Source: Actinobacteria bacterium OK074 (GTDB lineage: Bacteria > Actinomycetota > Actinomycetes > Streptomycetales > Streptomycetaceae). Taken from it: a stretch of DNA of 64,000 nt. The stretch lies in the NCBI GenBank assembly GCA_001298575.1, contig LJCV01000022.1:1-64000 (forward strand), in the 5' to 3' direction. Below are positions 58,650 to 64,000 of this stretch, one piece after another. The translations under genes were made by a program, and so were the position numbers. The notes beneath the pieces were generated by a model that did no database searches, was not told the origin of the DNA, and was given only the letters and a program-made list of their open reading frames with translations. Positions within the stretch are counted from its first letter, which is position 1, and each line of letters opens with the position of its first letter.

Positions 58650-61600
58650 TTACGCGGCGGGGGCGTCCAGCCGGACGATGCGCTGGGCCCCGTTCGCGGC
58701 GCCGGGGTGGGCGCTGGTCAGGTCGAGGCGGAGTCGGGAGCCGCGTACGGGGTCGAAGGTGATCACCGTCGGGGCGTCGGAGCCGTCCGCCCAGTCGACG
58801 ACCGCGCCCGTGACCGGCGTCCAGCGTCCGCCGTCCCACGCCGAGACGGCGACGGATGCGGGCAGGGAGTGGGTGGCGTCGACGGTGAAGGAGACCTCGA
58901 CGCGGTCGAAGGAGCGTCCGCGCCCGAAGTCGACCGACACCCAGTCCCGCGCCCGGGCCCCGCTGAACGCGGGCAGCAGTGCGGTGGCGGACTTGGCGAA
59001 GGCGTTGGACCAGCCGGTGGCCGCGTCCCCGTCGAGCATGGCGGCGGGCAGGGTGTCCGGGCGGCCGGAGTAACTGGCGTCCGCCAGCGGGTGGTCGGGA
59101 GGTGCGGGCAGGTCCGGTGCGAAGGCGGCGGGCGGGGTGCTCGCCGCGGACCGCACCGGGGTGGTGCGCACGGTCGCGGTGCCGGTGCGCAGGCCGTCGG
59201 CGTGTGCGGTCACCTTCAGCGCGCCCGGCTCGGTCCCGGCCCGTACGATCGCAAGTGCCTTGCCGTGGAAGACGGTTCGGGTACTGGCCTGGTACCGCTC
59301 GGCGCTCTCCTCGCGCCCGTTGTCGAGCCCGGCGAGGGAGCCGCCGCGCACCGCGAAGGAGATGAGGTCCTCGGCGTCGGGCAGGACCACGCCGTGCGCG
59401 TCGACCACCTCCGCGGTCACGAAGACCAGGGAACGGCCGTCGGCGGCGAGGGAGTCGCGGTCGGTGGTGAGCCGTACCGCGTGCGCGGGCCCGGCCGTGC
59501 GCAGCACATCGGTGGCGACCGCCTTGCCGTCCTGCCGCGCCACCGCCTTCAACTCGCCCGGTTCGTACGGTACTTGCCAGCTGAGGTGGAGTTTGCCCGC
59601 GCTGCCGTTCGGGCTGGTGTAACTGCCCGGGTAGGGGCCGGTGGTGACGGTCTTGTCGTCGCCGCTGGCCTCCGTGGTCTCCAGGTACGTACGCCCGTCG
59701 GTGGTCTTCTTCGTGTCGAACACCCGCGTGCCGAGGGACTTTCCGTTGAGGAACAGCTCGACGGTGTCGACGTTCGCGTACGCCCAGACCTCGACGGTGT
59801 CGCCGCTGTCGTGGTTCCAGCTCATGGGCAGCAGATGGACCAGGGGCTCGGCGGCCCACTGGCTGCGGAACAGGTGGTACATGTCCTTGGGGAACCCGGC
59901 CGTGTCCACCGCGCCGAAGAAGGACGCCTTCACCGGGAACACGTCGTACGGCGTGGGCTCCCCGATGTAGTCGATGCCCGACCACAGGAACTGCCCCGCG
60001 AACCACTTGCGGTCCCGGTCCTTCTTGTGGCCGTACTCGCCGCTCATGGTCCAGGAGGACAGGTTGTTGTCGTACGACGAGGTCGCCCGGCGGCCCGGCG
60101 TGTGGTTCTCGCCCGTGTTGAGGTGCTCCGGCTCCTGGTAGGCCGAGCGGGTGGAGGTCTCGGAGGAGGACTCCGACTCGAACAGGAACAGGTCCGGGTA
60201 GGCGGCGTGCAGGGCGTCCACCGACTTGGCGGTGTTGTAGTTCAGGCCGAGTCCGTCGAGCTTGGCGAGCATCAGGTCGGACGCGGAGCCCTTGGCGGGC
60301 ACGCCCCGGTACTTGTCGGAGCCGATGACCAGGGGGCGGGTGTCGTCGGCGGCCCGGATCGCGCCGATGATGCGGTCGGCCATGGCCAGCCCCGCGGTGG
60401 AGGTGGAGTCGGGGATCTCGTTGCCGATCGACCAGAGCACCACGGCGGGCGAGTTGCGGGCGGCGAGGACCATCTCGGTGGCGTCCTTCTCGCACCACTC
60501 GTCGAAGTACAGGTGGTAGTCGTAGCTGGTCTTGCCGGTGCGCCAGCAGTCGAACGCCTCCACCATCATCACGATGCCGAGTTCCTCGCAGACCTGGATC
60601 ATCTGCGGCGAGGGCGGGTTGTGGGAGGTGCGGAAGGCGTTGACGCCCATCGACTTCATGACGGTCATCTGTCTGCGGACGGCGTCGAGGCTGATCGCGG
60701 CGCCGAGCGCGCCCTGGTCGTGGTGCAGGTCGACACCCTTGATCTTGGCGTAGGCGCCGTTGAGGGAGAACCCCTCCTGCGGGTCGAAGACGTAACTGCG
60801 GATGCCGAACGTCGTGCTGAAGGTGTCCGTGGTGGCGCCGCCGACGCGCAGTTCGGTGTGCAGCGTGTACGTGTCCGGGGTGGCGAAGTCCCACAACTTC
60901 GGCCGCGCGACGGCGAGTTCGTGGCTCTCGTCGGCCGTGCCGGTGACGCTGACCGTGGAGTCGGCGCGGGCGACGGTACGGCCGTCGGGGTCGACGATCC
61001 GCGAGAGGACGCGGACGTCGGCGGCGGCGCCGGACTCGTTCACCACCGTCGTACGCACCCGGACGGCCGCCCGCTCGGCGGTGATCTCCGGTGTCGTCAC
61101 ATACGTGCCCCAGCGCCCCACGTGCACCGGTTCGGTGACCACGAGGCGGGCCTCGCGGTAGATGCCGCTGCCGGAGTACCAGCGGCTGCTGGGCAGCCGG
61201 TTCTGCACCCGGACGGCGAGGACGTTCTCGGTGCTGCCGTCGGTGTGCAGCAGGTCCGTGAGGTCGAAGGCGAAGCCGGTGTACCCGTAGGGGTGGTGGC
61301 CGGCCTCCGTGCCGTTGCAGTGGACGACGGCGTTCATGTAGACGCCGTCGAACTCCACCGCGATCCGCTTGCCGGCGTACCCGGGCGGCAGGGTGAAGGC
61401 CAGGCGGTACCAGCCCAGGCCCCCGGGGAGGAATCCGGTGCCGCTGGTGGTGCCGTACTCGGTGGTGGGGGTCTGCTCGATGCTCCAGTCGTGCGGTACG
61501 GCGACCTCGCGCCACGCGGAGTCGTCGTAGCTGGGGTCGGCGGCGCCGTCGTAGGCGCCGGTGGGGTCGGTGATCCCGCCCGGGTCGACCAGCGCGAACC

Positions 61601-61745
61601 GCCAGCCGTCGCGGAGGGCGACGGTGTGGCGGCCGGGGGCCGGGGCGGTGGCGGTGGCGGCCCGTGCGGCCGGGGCGCCCAGGAGCGCTCCGGCGGCGGG
61701 GGCGGCCGTTCCGGCGAGCAGGACCGATCTACGTGTGACCGTCAA
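58650..61745 (-). CDS. secreted GH2 beta-galactosidase-like enzyme with C-terminal F5/8 domain
   Basis: Glycoside hydrolase family 2 enzyme of 1031 residues. Tat-type signal peptide (TVTRRSVLLAGTAAPAAG) precedes a sugar-binding jelly roll (about 40-190, VPHDWSIEQTP), an immunoglobulin-like domain, and the TIM barrel (about 310-600). Acid/base Glu is in LWSIGNEIPD and nucleophile Glu in LFLFESESSS. Later Big/DUF4982-like domains and a C-terminal F5/8-type module (about 875-1031; DASYSGRPDT and WVSVDFGRGRSFDRVEV) follow. The start is TTG at 61745 with GGGAG five to six bases upstream. Likely acts on plant or mucin-type beta-galactosides. No regulator is adjacent. Confidence 0.9.
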   Translation of the reverse strand: MTVTRRSVLLAGTAAPAAGALLGAPAARAATATAPAPGRHTVALRDGWRFALVDPGGITDPTGAYDGAADPSYDDSAWREVAVPHDWSIEQTPTTEYGTTSGTGFLPGGLGWYRLAFTLPPGYAGKRIAVEFDGVYMNAVVHCNGTEAGHHPYGYTGFAFDLTDLLHTDGSTENVLAVRVQNRLPSSRWYSGSGIYREARLVVTEPVHVGRWGTYVTTPEITAERAAVRVRTTVVNESGAAADVRVLSRIVDPDGRTVARADSTVSVTGTADESHELAVARPKLWDFATPDTYTLHTELRVGGATTDTFSTTFGIRSYVFDPQEGFSLNGAYAKIKGVDLHHDQGALGAAISLDAVRRQMTVMKSMGVNAFRTSHNPPSPQMIQVCEELGIVMMVEAFDCWRTGKTSYDYHLYFDEWCEKDATEMVLAARNSPAVVLWSIGNEIPDSTSTAGLAMADRIIGAIRAADDTRPLVIGSDKYRGVPAKGSASDLMLAKLDGLGLNYNTAKSVDALHAAYPDLFLFESESSSETSTRSAYQEPEHLNTGENHTPGRRATSSYDNNLSSWTMSGEYGHKKDRDRKWFAGQFLWSGIDYIGEPTPYDVFPVKASFFGAVDTAGFPKDMYHLFRSQWAAEPLVHLLPMSWNHDSGDTVEVWAYANVDTVELFLNGKSLGTRVFDTKKTTDGRTYLETTEASGDDKTVTTGPYPGSYTSPNGSAGKLHLSWQVPYEPGELKAVARQDGKAVATDVLRTAGPAHAVRLTTDRDSLAADGRSLVFVTAEVVDAHGVVLPDAEDLISFAVRGGSLAGLDNGREESAERYQASTRTVFHGKALAIVRAGTEPGALKVTAHADGLRTGTATVRTTPVRSAASTPPAAFAPDLPAPPDHPLADASYSGRPDTLPAAMLDGDAATGWSNAFAKSATALLPAFSGARARDWVSVDFGRGRSFDRVEVSFTVDATHSLPASVAVSAWDGGRWTPVTGAVVDWADGSDAPTVITFDPVRGSRLRLDLTSAHPGAANGAQRIVRLDAPAA

Positions 61746-62056
61746 GGCGGCTCTCCCTCATCAGGGCCCAGAACTACTCACAACTGATCGTGAACAAACA
61801 GATTCTGACGGTGTGACACATGGGGGCTCAAGGGTCCGTCGGGCCGCTTGTGGCACGCGTGTCACATCCGGCCTGATTCGCACGGTCGCCCGGCGCCGCC
61901 GCGGGGCCCTGCTGTGCAACAGGTTCGTACCCGAGTGCGGCAGGAAGGGGGAGTCCGGCCGGTGCGGAGGGCCACCACGCACTAGGCTGGGGCGGAAGTG
62001 ACGCGCCCGTTCACGGAGAGTGTGCGCACGGTCTGCGCAAGGAAGCGACGACGACG
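61746..62056. promoter_or_regulatory. divergent promoter region of the GH2 gene and the SpoIIE-type gene
   Basis: 311 bases. Next to the GH2 start is TCACAACTGATCGTGA (61781-61796), an inverted TCAC/GTGA pair, in a less GC-rich stretch likely to contain the promoter. Further in, TGTGACAC (61812-61819) and GTGTCACA (61859-61866) form an 8-base inverted pair 39 bases apart. No gene between. Confidence 0.45.
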
Positions 62057-64000
62057 ATGAACCCGAGGCACCCCCATGGCGAAGCCGCCACGGCTCGGGC
62101 CGTCGTCGGCGAGGACGGCGTCCTGCTGCACTGGAACGGCACCGCCCGCGATCTGCTCGGCTACGCCCCCGGGGAGGCCGAGGGCCGCCCCGCCGCCCTG
62201 CTGCTGGCCGACGGTGCCGCGCTGCCGTCGCCGGAGCCGTCCGGGACCCGCTGGAGCGGCACGGTGGACCTGCGTCACCGTGACGGCCGTACCGTCTCCC
62301 GCTGGCTGCTCGCCCACCGCAGACGGCGGGGCAGCGGCGGCGCGGAGTGGCTGGTGGTCACCCCGGTGGGCGCCGCCGCCACCCGTACGCCGGACGACCC
62401 GCTGATGATCTCCGCGCTGAAGCTGTCGCGCTGCGCCACCATCGTCTACGACGAGAACCTGCGGCTGCACGGGTTCAACGACGCCATGGCCGCGGTGATA
62501 GGGCTCCCGGAGGAACGCCTGCGCGGGCTGACCCTGTCGGAGATCGGCGGCAAGCCCGAGAGCCTCGTGCTGGAGGAGGACGTCCGGGAGGTGCTGCGCA
62601 CCGGCCGCGGACGCGACGTGCAGACGTATCTGCGCACCGGCGGCGAGGACCGCGCGCACGCCTGGCTCGCCCGTATCTCCCCGCTCACCGACGCCACCGG
62701 ACGCGTGCGCGGCGTCTCCTTCAGCGCCCACGACTTCACCGAGCAGTACCTGGCCCGGGAGCGGCTGCAACTCGTCAACGAGGCGAGCGTCCGCATCGGC
62801 ACCACCCTCGACGTCACCCGTACGGCGCAGGAGCTGGCCGACGTGTGCGTGCCCGCGCTCGCCGACTTCGTCAGCGTCGACCTGCTGGACCCGCCCGGCG
62901 ACGCCGAGGGCCCCTACCCGAAGACCCTCACCGCGCCGGTGGCGCTGCGCCGCGCCGCCCACGGGTCGGTGCACTCGGGGGTGTCGGTGGCCGTGGCCAA
63001 GCCCGGCCAGATCGACCTCTACCCGGCGTCCTCGCCGCAGGCGGCCTCGCTGATGGCCGGGGGCGCGGTGGTCGCCTCGGCGGCGGACGGCACGCTCGCC
63101 GAGTGGCTGGCCTGGGACCGGGCCCGGGCCGAGCGGGTGGCGGAGCTGGGCATCCACTCCACGCTGTCCGTACCGCTGCGGGCCCGCGGGACGACGCTGG
63201 GCGTGGCCGTCCTGACCCGGTTCCGCCGGCCCGACCCGTTCAGCGCGGACGACATGCTGCTCGCCGAGGACGTCGCCGCGCGGGCGGCGGTCTGCATCGA
63301 CAACGCCCGCCGCTTCTCCCGGGAGCGCGAGACGGCCCTGGCCCTGCAACGCAGTCTGCTGCCGCGCTCCCTGCCCGGCACGGCCGCCCTGGAGGCCAGG
63401 TCCCGCTATCTGCCGGCCGCGCGGGCGGGCGTCGGCGGCGACTGGTTCGACGTGATCCCGCTGTCGGGGATGCGGGTGGCCATGGTCGTCGGCGATGTCG
63501 TCGGCCACGGCATCCAGGCGTCCGCGACGATGGGCCGGCTGCGCACCGCGGTGCGCACGCTCGCCGACATCGACCTGTCGCCCGAGGAACTCCTCACCCA
63601 CCTCGACGACCTCGTCGTCCGGCTGTCCGCCGAGGCGGGCACCGAGGGCGGCGCCGCCGGGGACGTCGGCGAGGTCGGCGCCACCTGTCTGTACGCGGTG
63701 TACGACCCGGTGTCGCGGCGGTGCACGCTCGCGCGGGCCGGGCATCCGCCGCCGGTGATGGTGACGCCGGGCGGACGCCCGCAGGAACTCGACGTGCCGG
63801 CCGGGCCGCCGCTGGGTCTGGGCGGGCTGCCCTTCGAGTCGCTGGAGATCGCCCTGCCGGAGGGCACCGTGCTCGGCATGTACACCGACGGGCTGGTCGA
63901 GAGCCACGGCCGGGACCTCGACGAGAGCCACCGGCTGCTCCTGGACGCGCTGCCGGACCCGGCGGACAACGGGGCCGGGGCGCTGGACGAGGCGTGCGAC
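62057..64000 (+). CDS. PAS/GAF SpoIIE-type phosphatase, cut by the window edge
   Basis: Reading frame open from the ATG at 62057 to the last base (648 codons, no stop). PAS-like N-terminus (VVGEDGVLLHWNGTARDLLGY), a second PAS domain (IVYDENLRLHGFNDAMAAVIG), a GAF domain (about residues 255-420), and a PP2C/SpoIIE domain from about 435: LPRSLPGTAALEARSRYLPA, GGDWFDVIPL, GDVVGHGIQASATMGRLRTA, and GTVLGMYTDGLVES. The rest, probably the final metal-binding Asp region and an ATPase domain, lies outside. AAGGA is 13 bases before the ATG, a little far. It is the same class as the gene at 28367-30754. Confidence 0.9.
   Translation, partial: MNPRHPHGEAATARAVVGEDGVLLHWNGTARDLLGYAPGEAEGRPAALLLADGAALPSPEPSGTRWSGTVDLRHRDGRTVSRWLLAHRRRRGSGGAEWLVVTPVGAAATRTPDDPLMISALKLSRCATIVYDENLRLHGFNDAMAAVIGLPEERLRGLTLSEIGGKPESLVLEEDVREVLRTGRGRDVQTYLRTGGEDRAHAWLARISPLTDATGRVRGVSFSAHDFTEQYLARERLQLVNEASVRIGTTLDVTRTAQELADVCVPALADFVSVDLLDPPGDAEGPYPKTLTAPVALRRAAHGSVHSGVSVAVAKPGQIDLYPASSPQAASLMAGGAVVASAADGTLAEWLAWDRARAERVAELGIHSTLSVPLRARGTTLGVAVLTRFRRPDPFSADDMLLAEDVAARAAVCIDNARRFSRERETALALQRSLLPRSLPGTAALEARSRYLPAARAGVGGDWFDVIPLSGMRVAMVVGDVVGHGIQASATMGRLRTAVRTLADIDLSPEELLTHLDDLVVRLSAEAGTEGGAAGDVGEVGATCLYAVYDPVSRRCTLARAGHPPPVMVTPGGRPQELDVPAGPPLGLGGLPFESLEIALPEGTVLGMYTDGLVESHGRDLDESHRLLLDALPDPADNGAGALDEACD

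Overview
The window is high-GC actinomycete chromosome, almost certainly Streptomyces. The signs are very strong third-position GC bias, in-frame TTA codons confined to two genes, a SapB-type (ram/amf) aerial-hyphae lanthipeptide cluster, mycothiol-dependent formaldehyde detoxification, streptogrisin-like secreted proteases and an Otr(A)-type tetracycline resistance protein. No rRNA, tRNA, CRISPR array or complete insertion sequence was found. The right edge cuts a SpoIIE-type phosphatase gene, and bases 1-147 hold no gene I can support.

0-9 kb: a NarL-type response regulator, an F420/flavin-type enzyme, a five-gene D-glucarate uptake and degradation operon (solute-binding lipoprotein, two permeases, kdgD, gudD) read leftward, a secreted HAD phosphatase, and a divergent SDR/TetR pair. 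9-15 kb: a membrane-anchored S1 protease, a small conserved protein, an SDR, and a formaldehyde (mycothiol) cassette with a CsoR/CstR-family repressor that has its own palindromic operator. 14.4-19.8 kb: a cytokinin operon: adenylate isopentenyltransferase, cytokinin oxidase/dehydrogenase and LOG phosphoribohydrolase, tightly coupled and followed by an ABC exporter. A truncated transketolase-like gene is divergent from it. The gene content resembles the Rhodococcus fascians fas locus.

20-31 kb: an NTF2-like protein, folD under a well-formed ZTP (pfl) riboswitch, a TetR regulator, a secreted GH5 glycosidase, an otr(A)-like ribosomal protection gene with an overlapping candidate leader ORF, a PRC-barrel/DUF2382 stress protein, and a PAS/GAF/SpoIIE phosphatase-kinase whose stop codon lies in the target-site duplication of a 183-bp MITE-like element.

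31-38 kb: the ram/amf cluster: class III lanthipeptide synthetase, the 38-residue precursor ramS, two ABC half-transporters, and a convergent ramR with a TTA codon. 38-47 kb: a second streptogrisin-like protease whose upstream promoter motif matches that of the first; then an NHLM-type export system (HlyD-like protein, C39 peptidase ABC transporter, second large ABC protein) behind a cysteine-free double-glycine peptide. 47-54 kb: a DHA2 efflux pump with two CGAAAC operators, a ten-unit 19-bp repeat array, and a GNAT / solute-binding / fused-permease / MFS operon with no ATPase gene. 54-64 kb: a STAS protein, a cyclase-family enzyme, a membrane ricin-lectin protein with a TTA codon, a Fic-like/RHH toxin-antitoxin pair, a secreted GH2 beta-galactosidase-like enzyme, and the truncated SpoIIE-type phosphatase.

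The best candidates for something little described are the fas-like cytokinin operon (with a His-to-Tyr change at the flavin attachment site of its oxidase) and the cysteine-free GG-leader peptide with its dedicated NHLM exporter.
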